Part shown: positions 22,482 through 31,332 of the stretch, in pieces
Layout of the letters: every line of letters starts with the position of its first letter
Position numbering within the stretch: position 1 is the stretch's first letter
NCBI GenBank assembly: GCA_900107575.1
Contig: FNQX01000033.1
Location: forward strand, 1-35,214
Direction of reading: 5' to 3'
Origin: Lachnospiraceae bacterium NK3A20
Lineage (GTDB): Bacteria; Bacillota; Clostridia; Lachnospirales; Lachnospiraceae
DNA length: 35,214 nucleotides
The notes under the pieces: generated by a model
What the model was told of the DNA's origin: nothing
Database searches by the model: none
Seen by the model: the letters and a program-made list of their open reading frames with translations, nothing else
Made by a program: the position numbers and the translations under genes

Positions 22482-24367
22482 ATGTTAACTCTACCATTGA
22501 TTCTCTACAGCTTTGTTACCGTGGCATTTTCGGCAGACTATGCACTGCGCAGGAGAGTTCCTGTTGCACGGACGCGGAGATTCTTTTGTTTCTTTGCGAC
22601 GCAGGTGCTGACCATGTTCTGCAATCTTGTCTCCCTGGCTTCAGAAAACCTTTTTTTTCGGGGGGGGGTACGTATGTTCGATATCTCCCTGAATTTGCTT
22701 TTCTCGCAGCCTACATGCTTCGCGCGAATGCACTGTTCCAGTATGAGACGGAGCTGCTGAAAAACAGAAGGCACCAGCGGCCATTCAGAATCACCGGTTG
22801 GCTGATCCTGGCTGCAGGACTCATCATACTGCTCTTCAATGTGAAGAAGGGAATGCTGTTCACGCTTCCATCCATGGGAGAGTGCGGTCAGTGGACGGGC
22901 AGAATACCGCTGTGGCTGTCCATCATCTATTATCTTCTGGAGTGTGTCCTCTTTGCTCTGGTATACAGGAAGCTCAGCGGGTTCCGGAAGATTTTCCTCG
23001 CGCTGACGAATGTACTCCTTCTGTGTCCGTCGATCCTCCTGATTTTCATACCAAGGGATTCTGCAGTGGGGATGTTCGGGATCTGCGCTTTTGTTTTCCT
23101 GTATCTGGCATTCGAGGATCCATATCGGTATCTGCAGCCGGGCTCGCGGGTATTCAATGAGCTCGCGATGGAATTACTCATGTCGGAGTGGCCGGAAGAG
23201 CGGCCCCTCTCCCTTTTTGCCTTCCGTATCGCGCATTACAGCTCCCAGGTAGACATCTACGGCAGGAAGACGATTGACGCGTGCCTTCGGCATATCTGCG
23301 GGAAGCTCCAGAAGAGATACCGCAAATTTTTCATCTCCTATTCGGAGGGCTGCGTTTTCGTCCTTCGGGAGCAGCCGTTCGATTTCGAAAAGATGCAGGG
23401 GTTCATCACAGAGACGCTGGAAGAGGGGATTCCTGTCGCCGGGTATACGATCAGTCTCAATGCCAACTGCAAGGCAGTATCTCTTCCGTCCCTCAAGGAT
23501 ATTGATGATCTGGTCGGGGGGCTCAAATCGGAGCTGGAGGAGCTGGACTCTTCCGGGCGCATTTTGCAGGAAGAGCCGCTTGTCATGGCAGAGAAGGAGA
23601 TCGGCACGATCCTCGACAGGAGGATGATCAACCGTACCCTTGCCGCGCAGAGAAGATCGGATATCCTGATGTATTTGCAGCCCATCGTCGATGCTAAGAC
23701 GCGGGCGCTGGTCGGCGCGGAGGCTCTCATGCGAATCCGCGCGGAGAATGGCAAAATCCTCTTCCCGGACGAGTTCATTCCGATCGCGGAGAAGGACGGT
23801 TCCATCCACTGGGCAGGCGAGCAGGTGTATATCAACGCCTGCCGTTTCTACGAAGTCTGGGCGGATCGGCTGGGTCTTCTGTGGCTGAATGTGAACCTCT
23901 CGCCCGTGCAGTGTCTGGACAGGAATCTGCCGGAACGGTTCGCCGAGATCGCGCTCCTCACCTCGGTCGACCCGACGCGCATTCACCTTGAGGTGACCGA
24001 GGAGAGCATGATCCAGAGGGATAAGCTGATCGACATCATGACCAGAATGAGGAAGGCGGGCTTCCGTTTCTCATTGGATGACTACGGCAGCGGTTTCTCC
24101 AATATGTCGCGGTTCATGGAACTGCCGCTCGAGAATGTGAAGCTGGATAAACAGATTATCTGGGACTATATGAAGGCACGCGATCAGAGCTTGACGCTGA
24201 TCGTACAGCTGCTGCACGAGACGGGCTGCACGGTGACGGCGGAGGGGGTCGAGAACGAAGAAATGGCAGACAAACTTACGGAAATCGGCGTGGACTATCT
24301 GCAGGGATTCTATTTCTCCGGGCCGATCCCCGTGGAGGAGTTCATTGCGAAATATCGGGCAGGCTAA
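22482..24367 (+). CDS. Membrane-bound EAL-domain c-di-GMP phosphodiesterase, frameshifted at a T8-C-G9 tract
   Basis: The gene is read in two frames: from ATG 22482 (RBS GGTGAGG) to the tract at 22651-22668, then in the -1 (+2) frame to 24367. Together they give a roughly 628-residue protein with about six N-terminal membrane segments, a degenerate GGDEF-like domain (the signature site reads YSEGCVFVL) and an EAL domain. EAL catalytic motifs are intact: EAL at 23720-23728, NVNLSP, EVTEES, DDYGSG from 24077, KLD, AEGVE and QGFYFS. It is expected to hydrolyse c-di-GMP. The break could be a real mutation, phase variation, ribosomal slippage or a sequencing error. One extra base in either run would restore the frame. 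Confidence 0.82.
22651..22668 (+). repeat. Homopolymer tracts T8-C-G9 inside the EAL gene
   Basis: Eight T (22651-22658), one C, and nine G (22660-22668) lie exactly where the two reading frames of the EAL protein must join. Such runs are prone to slipped-strand length changes and to polymerase or ribosome slippage. Confidence 0.9.
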
Positions 24368-24380
24368 AATGGGGGATTCA

Positions 24381-26255
24381 ATGGCAAGAATGAAGGAGTT
24401 GAAGGGGCGCAGCGTTGTGCTGCGGGAAGGAAGGCTCGTTGAGCGGGCGAAGCTGAACCGGGAGTATCTCATGAGTCTCGAGAACCGGTATCTCACGCGC
24501 AATTTCGATCTTGAGGCGGGGCGCTTCACGAACCGCGAGATTGATGTCAACGCGATGGGCGGCTGGGAGTCGCCCACCTGCCAGCTGCGCGGACATTTCC
24601 TGGGGCACTGGCTCTCCGCGGCGGCGCTCTATTATGAACAGACGGGCGATATGGAGCTGAAGGCCAAGGCGGATGCCGTTGTAGCGGAAATAGCAGCCTG
24701 CCAGAAGGATAACGGCGGGCAGTGGGCTGCATCCATCCCGGAGAAATATCTGTACTGGATTGCGGCAGGCAGGAATATCTGGGCACCGCAGTACACAATT
24801 CACAAGCTCCTTATGGGCCTTGTGGATCTGTATCTCTACGCGGGAAATGATGAGGCACTGGAAGTCGCAGACCATTTTGCGGACTGGTTCGACAATTGGA
24901 GCGCGGGGTACACCAGGGAAGAGTTCGACAACATTCTGGACTATGAGACCGGTGGTATGCTGGAGATCTGGGCAGAGCTGTTGGAGATTACCGGCAGCGA
25001 GAAATATCGAAGGCTGCTGTCCCGCTATTATCGTGCGCGGCTGTTCGAGCCGCTCCTTCAAGGGGAGGATGTCCTCACCAACATGCACGCCAACACGACG
25101 ATCCCGGAGATCCTCGGCTGTGCGAGAGCCTATGAGGCAACCGGCGATGAGAAGTGGCTGGAAATCGTGAAGGCATACTGGAAGTGCGCCGTGACGGACC
25201 GCGGCTGCTTCGCGACAGGCGGACAGACGCAGGGCGAAATCTGGACCCCGAAGATGAAATTGAAGGCCAGACTCGGCAAGAGGAATCAGGAGCACTGCAC
25301 GGTTTACAACATGATGCGGCTGGCACAGTTCCTGTTCCTCGAAACGCAGGATCCTGCCTTCCTGCAGTACATGGAATACAATCTCTACAACGGCATCATG
25401 GCACAGTCTTACTACCGCGCCGTGAATACTGAGAGCAACAGGGAAGAGAAGGGCCTGCTCACCTATTTCCTGCCGATGCAGGCAGTCAGCCGCAAGGGCT
25501 GGTCGGGGGAAATGGACAGTTTCTTCTGCTGCCATGGCACGATGGTACAGGCGAATGCAAGGCTCAACGAAGGCATTTACTATCAGGATGGCAGCAGGCT
25601 GTATGTCGGTCAGTACCTGAATTCCGACGTGGAGTTCGAGCTAACGAGCGGCAGGGTCAGGATAGAGCAGCGGGAAGACACAATGAACGGCCTGCTCCAG
25701 AGCTCCTCGGAGAACAATGTCGCGCAGACGGTGAATGAGATTGCCGGCGCGCAGGAGTCAAGGCCCGGGGTGAGGAAATATGTCTTCACGGTCAGAACAA
25801 AGGAGCCTTCTACCTTCACGCTCGCGCTCCGCATTCCGGAGTGGATCCGTGCAAAGGCGCTCATTCTGGTGAACGGGGTCACGGAGGAGACAACCGCAGA
25901 CAGCACCCGGTTTGCGGAGGTGTACAGGGTCTGGGAGGATGGGGATCAGGTCACGGTGATCCTGCCGATTGGCCTCTCCTTCGTCGCGCTCCCGGACGAT
26001 GCGAGCATGGGCGCATTCCGCTATGGCCCGGAGGTGCTGGTCGGAGTGACAAGTCAGGAGAGAATACTGCGGCTTCCGGAAGAGGATGAGGGCGATCCGA
26101 CGAAAGAACTGGTGACAGAGGATGAGCGCCAGTGGGGACAGTGGAATGTTCACTTCCGCACAGAGCATCAGGAGCCGGGCATCTCCTTCGTTCCGATCAA
26201 CGAGATCGGCTACGAACCGTACCAGATGTATTTCAAGGTGGAGGATAGAGACTGA
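24381..26255 (+). CDS. Glycoside hydrolase family 127 (beta-L-arabinofuranosidase-like, DUF1680)
   Basis: This is a 624-residue enzyme with an (alpha/alpha)6 barrel and C-terminal beta domains, typical of GH127. The zinc-thiolate active site known from HypBA1 is present: E304 and C306 (EHC), C383 and C384 (FFCCHG; C383 the presumed nucleophile), and E286 (QGEIW) as acid/base. GGWESPTCQLRGHFLGHWL near residue 55 is also typical. ATG 24381 has GGGGGA upstream and starts 14 nt after the EAL gene, so cotranscription is possible. No signal peptide is present, so it acts inside the cell on imported arabinose-containing oligosaccharides or related sugars. Confidence 0.9.
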   Translation: MARMKELKGRSVVLREGRLVERAKLNREYLMSLENRYLTRNFDLEAGRFTNREIDVNAMGGWESPTCQLRGHFLGHWLSAAALYYEQTGDMELKAKADAVVAEIAACQKDNGGQWAASIPEKYLYWIAAGRNIWAPQYTIHKLLMGLVDLYLYAGNDEALEVADHFADWFDNWSAGYTREEFDNILDYETGGMLEIWAELLEITGSEKYRRLLSRYYRARLFEPLLQGEDVLTNMHANTTIPEILGCARAYEATGDEKWLEIVKAYWKCAVTDRGCFATGGQTQGEIWTPKMKLKARLGKRNQEHCTVYNMMRLAQFLFLETQDPAFLQYMEYNLYNGIMAQSYYRAVNTESNREEKGLLTYFLPMQAVSRKGWSGEMDSFFCCHGTMVQANARLNEGIYYQDGSRLYVGQYLNSDVEFELTSGRVRIEQREDTMNGLLQSSSENNVAQTVNEIAGAQESRPGVRKYVFTVRTKEPSTFTLALRIPEWIRAKALILVNGVTEETTADSTRFAEVYRVWEDGDQVTVILPIGLSFVALPDDASMGAFRYGPEVLVGVTSQERILRLPEEDEGDPTKELVTEDERQWGQWNVHFRTEHQEPGISFVPINEIGYEPYQMYFKVEDRD

Positions 26256-26342
26256 ATCATGCAAAAGTGAAGAGGTGTACGAAGGTTTTGCGATCTTCTG
26301 ATCGTTGGAAGCAGAGCTGCAGCGACGGGGAAAAACAGTTCC

Positions 26343-26635
26343 GGGCCAATATGGAACAGGAGGAAATTCAAGACCATAGATTATCTGGTAACTCGGGCGT
26401 ATAGCGCCAATCAATAAATTCAGGTCCATGTACTCTGGAGAAGGTCGGGCCAATAGATCAATTCGAGAAATTCAGTCCCACATTTTACAGCGAAATGTGG
26501 GGCTGAATTTTTTCTTTTCCGCTATTGGCCCGGGTTTCTCGATGCAACATGGACCTGAATTTTCTGTGAGATCGTATTGGCCCACAGCAAGAGGGCACTT
26601 GTGGTCTTGAAATTAGTGGAAGCTAGTATTGGCCC
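26343..26635. repeat. Nested palindrome made of three concentric inverted repeats
   Basis: Boxes GGGCCAATA occur at 26343, 26447 and in degenerate form GCGCCAAT at 26404. TATTGGCCC occurs in the opposite arm at 26523-26531, 26575-26583 and 26627-26635. Between them are further stems: AATTCAAGACCA (26365-26376) with TGGTCTTGAAATT (26602-26613); AAATTCAGGTCCATGT (26416-26431) with its exact complement at 26547-26562; and an 18-bp central stem at 26468-26485 and 26493-26510 with one G-T pair, a 7-nt loop and a T-run. Each arm therefore holds three versions of one unit. The central stem with its T-run could act as a terminator for GH127. Confidence 0.88.
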
Positions 26636-26656
26636 AAACCCTATCTAATTTTCTAC

Positions 26657-26685
26657 TTGACTAATTAACTAGTACACTATATTAT
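26657..26685 (+). promoter_or_regulatory. Promoter of the GntR-ABC operon with possible operator
   Basis: TTGACT (26657-26662), a 17-bp spacer and TATTAT (26680-26685). The spacer holds ACTA-N6-TAGT and TAGTACACTA, dyads that could be the binding site of the YtrA-type regulator encoded immediately downstream. The RBS GAAAGGAGAG lies before ATG 26720. Confidence 0.6.
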
Positions 26686-26719
26686 TATTGACATAAGCCA
26701 CAGGAAAGGAGAGCACGGT

Positions 26720-27070
26720 ATGAAATTCGAGGCAACAGCGCCGATCTATCTGCAGGTGGGCGACGCCATCAAGAAGGATATCGTCACCGGCAGAGTGAAG
26801 CCGGGTGAGAAGCTGCCATCGGCCAGAGAGCTGGCGATCCAATATACGATCAACCCCAACACGGCGGCGAGAGTATATCGGAATCTGGAGCAGGAAGGCA
26901 TCTGCGCAACGAGGAGAGGCATGGGCACTTACGTAGTAGAAGACAGTAAGCTGATCGGCAAGGTCAGAATGGAAATGGCGCAGCATCTGGTGTTGCATTT
27001 TGTCAGCAACATGAAGGAACTGGGATTCTCCGGCGAGGAGATCCGGGATTTGATCAAGGAGGAGAAGTGA
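26720..27070 (+). CDS. GntR-family regulator, YtrA-like
   Basis: This 116-residue protein has the GntR winged helix at residues 8-75 (PIYLQVGDAIKKDIVTGRVK, GEKLPSARELA, INPNTAARVYRNLE, GMGTYV). Only a short helical tail (about 40 residues) replaces the usual effector domain, which marks the YtrA subfamily. These regulators repress adjacent ABC-transporter operons. Its stop overlaps the ATPase start by one base (TGATG), so it is translationally coupled with the ABC genes. Cell-envelope or antimicrobial stress is the usual trigger of such operons. Confidence 0.93.
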   Translation: MKFEATAPIYLQVGDAIKKDIVTGRVKPGEKLPSARELAIQYTINPNTAARVYRNLEQEGICATRRGMGTYVVEDSKLIGKVRMEMAQHLVLHFVSNMKELGFSGEEIRDLIKEEK

Positions 27071-27777
27071 TGTTAGAGAGCAGGAATGTCTCAAAGAGCT
27101 TTTATGGCAAAACAGTGCTGAACGGGGTGACATTCACGCTGGAACCCGGCAAGATTTACGCGCTGCTGGGACCGAACGGCAGCGGCAAGACGACCTGGAT
27201 GAAACTGGCTGCCTCCCTGATGAAGCCAAGCGCCGGAGAGATTCTCTATAACGGAGAGTCGGTCGGGGTGCAGACCAGGGCAGACATTGCCTACATGTCG
27301 ACGGAGCCTTTCTTCTACAGCTGGATGACGATCGCGGATGTCGGGAAGTATTACGCAGACTTCTTCGATGACTTCGACCCTGACAGATTCCGGACGCTCT
27401 TGTCGAAAATGGAGCTGCCGCAGAACCTGAAGGTGCGCACCCTCTCCTCCGGCATGGCGGCGAAGCTCAAGATCGCCGCGACGATGGCGAGGAAGGCGAA
27501 GATTTACCTCCTTGATGAGCCGTTCAACGGCATCGATCTCATCGCAAGAGATCAGATCACGGAGAGCATCATCACCTCCCTCTCCCCGGAGGTGACGCTG
27601 GTACTGTCCAGCCACCTCGTAGAAGAACTCGAATCCATCGTGGACACGTCGATCTTTATCAAGGACGGCAACATCGTCAGCATCTGCGACATCGAGGATC
27701 TGCGCACCACAGAGGGCAAATCACTGGCGGAGAAATACCGCGAGATCTATTTCGCGAACGGAGGGAATGAGAAATGA
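27070..27777 (+). CDS. ABC transporter ATP-binding protein
   Basis: This is a 235-residue ATPase. Walker A is GPNGSGKTT, the signature is LSSGMAAKL, Walker B is IYLLDEPFNG and the switch His is in LSSHLVEE. Such single-domain ATPases with YtrA-type regulators export or resist peptides or act on envelope stress. ATG 27070 overlaps the regulator stop and its own stop overlaps the permease start (ATGA), so all three genes are coupled. Confidence 0.94.
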   Translation: MLESRNVSKSFYGKTVLNGVTFTLEPGKIYALLGPNGSGKTTWMKLAASLMKPSAGEILYNGESVGVQTRADIAYMSTEPFFYSWMTIADVGKYYADFFDDFDPDRFRTLLSKMELPQNLKVRTLSSGMAAKLKIAATMARKAKIYLLDEPFNGIDLIARDQITESIITSLSPEVTLVLSSHLVEELESIVDTSIFIKDGNIVSICDIEDLRTTEGKSLAEKYREIYFANGGNEK

Positions 27778-28514
27778 AGAACCTGTTGAAATATGAATTC
27801 AGAAAGTCCAGAAGCGGCAAGCTGATTGTTTTCCTGGCAGCGATGGTATTCGAGCTGTGTTTCCTGCTCGGTATTTTCCTGCCGGAGGCTGAGTCGCTGT
27901 GGGTCATCGGTATGATGGGTCTCGTTCTCACGGCGAGCTTTGGCATTTTCATGATAGGGCTCCTCAGCGTCGTCAATCTGCACAGTGATCTCAATACGAA
28001 ACAGAGCTACATGCTCTTCATGACGCCGAACAGCGGCTATAAGATCATCGGCGCAAAGGTGCTGGAGAATGGCATCTCCCTGTTCGCGAGCGGCCTGCTC
28101 TTCGGGCTTCTGGCGAGCGCGGATCTCGTGCTCATGGCAGCACGGGAGGGGGATCTCATGAGCATGATCAATACCGTTCTGAATAATTTCGGCATGTCGC
28201 TCGGACCGAAACAGATCTTCTGGGCGATCGCCGTGGTCCTTCTGTCATGGCTTACGACCATTACCATGGCCTTCTTCTCCGTAACGCTCCAGGCGGCGGT
28301 ATTCAACGGGAGACGATTTAGCGCACTCCTTGGTATTGTGATCTTCATTGCGTTGAATATGATTGTCAGTGCCCTGATCCATAGTCTGAACGGACTGATC
28401 CCGGATGCGAGCGCCTATGTGTCATCAGTCGTATGGATGATTGTCTTCGCTGCGGTGACGGCAGTGCTGTATTTCCTCTCCGGCTGGATTACAGAGACGA
28501 AACTCAGCGTCTGA
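27774..28514 (+). CDS. ABC transporter permease (ABC-2-like)
   Basis: This is a 246-residue membrane protein with six predicted membrane segments, starting MKNLLKYEFRKSRSGKLIV, a typical ABC-2/YtrF-type N-terminus. It is coupled to the preceding ATPase by a 4-base overlap and is expected to form its membrane partner. The substrate is unknown. A strong hairpin follows. Confidence 0.88.
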   Translation: MKNLLKYEFRKSRSGKLIVFLAAMVFELCFLLGIFLPEAESLWVIGMMGLVLTASFGIFMIGLLSVVNLHSDLNTKQSYMLFMTPNSGYKIIGAKVLENGISLFASGLLFGLLASADLVLMAAREGDLMSMINTVLNNFGMSLGPKQIFWAIAVVLLSWLTTITMAFFSVTLQAAVFNGRRFSALLGIVIFIALNMIVSALIHSLNGLIPDASAYVSSVVWMIVFAAVTAVLYFLSGWITETKLSV

Positions 28515-28566
28515 GCAGTCCGAGGACAGCAGCGGCTCAGCACTATTTCCTATTAGAGAAAACAAG

Positions 28567-28612
28567 AGAGCAGGCCAACCTCCGGCACAGTGTCAGGAGG
28601 CAGGCCTGCTCT
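28567..28612 (+). terminator. Terminator after the GntR-ABC operon
   Basis: AGAGCAGGCC (28567-28576) pairs with GGCCTGCTCT (28603-28612), and CCTCC (28579-28583) with GGAGG (28596-28600). The tail is short (TTTG), so efficiency is uncertain. Confidence 0.75.
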
Positions 28613-28726
28613 TTGACTTATCTGTTGTTACTCAAATCCTGGAAACTGATGAAAAAACCTCGAAAATAGCATATCGTGTAAGAGAAATTAACCAGAACGC
28701 TATATCATGTAGTTGAAGACTGGGAA

Positions 28727-28855
28727 ATGGCGCTGGAGACGGAGTATTGCGGCTGCCGTCGTATCGACAAGAGGCAGGAATTTGCCTATACTAATACCAA
28801 GCGTCTGCCGGCACCATGGTGGTACCGGGCGCCTGATATTTTGAAAGGAATATAG
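28727..28855 (+). CDS. Possible 42-aa small protein
   Basis: An open frame from ATG 28727 encodes 42 residues with an N-terminal CGC pair and a Trp- and Pro-containing middle (LPAPWWYRAPDIL). Its stop is 4 nt before the next gene, and that gene's RBS lies inside its last codons, which suggests coupling. Its own RBS is weak and no family is recognised, so this may be a chance frame. Confidence 0.25.
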   Translation: MALETEYCGCRRIDKRQEFAYTNTKRLPAPWWYRAPDILKGI

Positions 28856-28858
28856 AAA

Positions 28859-29170
28859 ATGGAACTTAAGGACTTTACAGAAAAAGAGCAGCAACAGATC
28901 AGAGAAGGTCTTTCGACCGCCGTCATCAGCGACAAGGCTGCGGCGGATAAAATTCTGGCACTCGTGCCGCAGGAGTGGATTCGGAAGATTCCCTTTTTCG
29001 TGAGGAAACACGCGACAACGAAGACGATTGAGCGGATTGCCAATCAGTATCCGGAACTTTATGCCGTAGCAAAGCGCGAGGGCGAGCTCCCCGAGAAGGA
29101 GAGAGAAGAGCTCCGTAAGATCATCACCGCCATCTTCGAGGAGAAGATGGCGAAGCATCACATCGGCTGA
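28859..29170 (+). CDS. Small hypothetical protein (103 aa)
   Basis: This is a charged, mainly helical soluble protein rich in Lys and Glu, beginning MELKDFTEKEQQQIREGL and ending in a Glu-rich helix with HHIG. RBS AAAGGA lies 9 nt upstream. It precedes the membrane-fusion protein by 38 nt and may be cotranscribed with the exporter genes. I do not recognise the family and no catalytic motif is visible. Confidence 0.75.
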   Translation: MELKDFTEKEQQQIREGLSTAVISDKAAADKILALVPQEWIRKIPFFVRKHATTKTIERIANQYPELYAVAKREGELPEKEREELRKIITAIFEEKMAKHHIG

Positions 29171-29208
29171 CAGGCGGGTTCCGCGCTGGCGCAGGGAGAT
29201 GATAAGAA

Positions 29209-31320
29209 ATGGACAAGTCACAGTTAACAGGGAAGAAGCACCATAAGGGGCGGATTGCGGCACTCATCATCGTGGCGGCGGCTGTCGCGGCGGGAGGATT
29301 TTTCGCATGGAAACATTTCCACCCCGAAGAGCAGGCGATGGATGAGGCGGTACCGGTGACGGAATCTGTGATCCGCACGGATATTGAGGACATTTATACT
29401 GCGACCGGAACGGTGATCAGCGCAGACGAGGAGGCGGTGAACACTTCCTCCGAGGGCGCGACCTACCCGATCGAAGAGGTCATGGTGAAGGTCGGTGACA
29501 CGGTACAGCCGGGGGACGTCCTCTACACGCTTGACATGACGGAGCTCGAGAACGACATCTCTCTGCAGCAGCAACAGGTCGCGATCCAGTCGCAGCAGGA
29601 CGCCATCGACCGGAATGCGGCGGGCCGGGCGGTCGCGAACGCGCAGGCTGATTCCGGGCAGCAGTACTATGATGCCACGAGGAATCTGCAGCGCGCTGCG
29701 GAGGATACGAACAAGGCGATCATCGACCAGGTGAAAACACAACAGGATCTGAATAAGTTCATTGTGGCGGAGACGAAGGCGCAGACGGACTACGATGCGG
29801 CGCTGGCCAAACAATCTGCGGCGGAGCAGCAGTATCAGGAGCTGCAGGCCAAGGTGAATGAGGCGCAGCAGGCGTCGACGGACGCGGCCCACCAGGAGAC
29901 CAACACGACGATCAATGATGCGGCCACGGAGCCGGCCAAACCTGTGGAGCCTGCAGAGCCCGTGAAACCGACTGACCAGACGGCACCGGACTACGCGCAG
30001 CAGATGGACAGCTATGACAAGGCAGTGCAGGCGTACAACGATGCCTATAACCATTATGTGAATGAGGAGCTGCCCGAGTATGAGAGGCAGAAGGCGGCAT
30101 TCGACGAGTACAATAATAAATTGCGGGCCGCGAAACAGAATACAGAGGCAAAAGCCTACGCGCTGACACAGGCACAGTCTGACCTGACCAATTACGACGC
30201 AACGAAAAAGGCGGCGGACACCGCGGTTGATGAGGCGAAGGCGGCGCTCGACAAGGCGCAGTCTGACCGCAAGGCTGCGGAAGAGGCGCTGAAAACAAAC
30301 CAGGCCTCCGTCGACAGTGACGTTCGCGCGCTGGAAGATCAGGGCTCCAACGTCAACAAGGGCAATCGTTCGGTTCTGGAGAGCGAAGCGGCGGCAAGAG
30401 ACAGCGTAGCCAAGGCACAGCTTGCCAATAAGTCCAGCACGCTCGAGATCCAGGACAAGATCCGCAGGGCGCAGCAGAAACTGGAGAACGGTGTCGTCAC
30501 TGCGGAGACGGCGGGTACGGTCACGGCAGTGAATATCACGCCGGGGCAGGTGTATTCCGGCAGCAACGCGGTTGTCATCAACAACCTGGAGAGCATGAAG
30601 GTCACCGCCGATATCGACGAGGGGCACATCGCGGATCTGCATGTCGGGATGCCGGTGCGTGTGAAAACAGACTCCACAGGGGAGACGGAGCTCGTGGGCA
30701 CCGTCTCCTATACGGCGCTGACGCCTGTCGGGAGCGGTATCGATGTGCCGTCTTCGGATTCGGACAGCAAGCCACAGCCTGTCGCCGCGTCGACGGGGAG
30801 CAGTAGCAGTACGAAGGCGAAATACCGCGTCACGATCGACCTCAACGAGAACAGCGACCGGCTGAGAATCGGCATGACGGCGAGAATTGATTTCATCATC
30901 GACAGCGAGAAGAACTGTCTCGCCGTTCCGACCTCCTGCATTACGACGGACCCGGACGGCACGAGCTTCGTGACTCTCATGCAGCAGCCGGACCAGGCCG
31001 CAATGGAAGGCAATACCGAGGGCAATGCCACAGGCATGACAGAGGAGATTCCGGAAGAGGGCGGCACTGCCTCCACGGACATCGCAGCCGAAGAGGGAGC
31101 AGCCTCTGAGCCTGCGGATGCAGCCGTTGAAGGCGGCACGGAGAGTATCCTCACCGGTATGGACGGCGTGCAGGTTATGGTCGAGACCGGCATTGCGGAC
31201 GACTACTACACGCAGATCACCGGCGGGAATCTTAAGGAAGGCGACCAGATCCTGGCGCCTTCGGATGACATGGGCAGCATGGACGGCGATACGGATATGC
31301 TCGAGGGCATTTACGGATAA
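29209..31320 (+). CDS. HlyD/MacA-type membrane fusion (adaptor) protein
   Basis: This is a 703-residue adaptor. One membrane segment lies near residues 16-37. The lipoyl half-motifs flank a very long coiled coil of about 300 residues (Ala/Gln/Lys/Glu-rich, about 105-435). The coil is interrupted near residues 245-265 by a Pro/Val/Glu-rich linker (EPAKPVEPAEPVKPT). Barrel domains follow, with an acidic low-complexity insert near 600-660. It is longer than typical MacA-like proteins. As the ATPase and FtsX-like permease follow directly, it should be the external part of an exporter of peptides, lipids or drugs in a single-membrane cell. RBS GGGAGATGA precedes the ATG. Confidence 0.9.
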   Translation: MDKSQLTGKKHHKGRIAALIIVAAAVAAGGFFAWKHFHPEEQAMDEAVPVTESVIRTDIEDIYTATGTVISADEEAVNTSSEGATYPIEEVMVKVGDTVQPGDVLYTLDMTELENDISLQQQQVAIQSQQDAIDRNAAGRAVANAQADSGQQYYDATRNLQRAAEDTNKAIIDQVKTQQDLNKFIVAETKAQTDYDAALAKQSAAEQQYQELQAKVNEAQQASTDAAHQETNTTINDAATEPAKPVEPAEPVKPTDQTAPDYAQQMDSYDKAVQAYNDAYNHYVNEELPEYERQKAAFDEYNNKLRAAKQNTEAKAYALTQAQSDLTNYDATKKAADTAVDEAKAALDKAQSDRKAAEEALKTNQASVDSDVRALEDQGSNVNKGNRSVLESEAAARDSVAKAQLANKSSTLEIQDKIRRAQQKLENGVVTAETAGTVTAVNITPGQVYSGSNAVVINNLESMKVTADIDEGHIADLHVGMPVRVKTDSTGETELVGTVSYTALTPVGSGIDVPSSDSDSKPQPVAASTGSSSSTKAKYRVTIDLNENSDRLRIGMTARIDFIIDSEKNCLAVPTSCITTDPDGTSFVTLMQQPDQAAMEGNTEGNATGMTEEIPEEGGTASTDIAAEEGAASEPADAAVEGGTESILTGMDGVQVMVETGIADDYYTQITGGNLKEGDQILAPSDDMGSMDGDTDMLEGIYG

Positions 31321-31332
31321 GGAGCCTTGCGC

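Noticed and set aside
22586-22760. Two independent overlapping genes instead of one frameshifted EAL gene
   Set aside because: The first frame contains the start and initial membrane segments, and the second continues them after the homopolymers. The second frame lacks its own RBS and sensible start, so one broken gene is simpler.
26343-26635. CRISPR-like repeat array
   Set aside because: The repeated boxes occur in both orientations around one centre with paired stems and unequal spacing, so this is a nested palindrome, not a CRISPR array.
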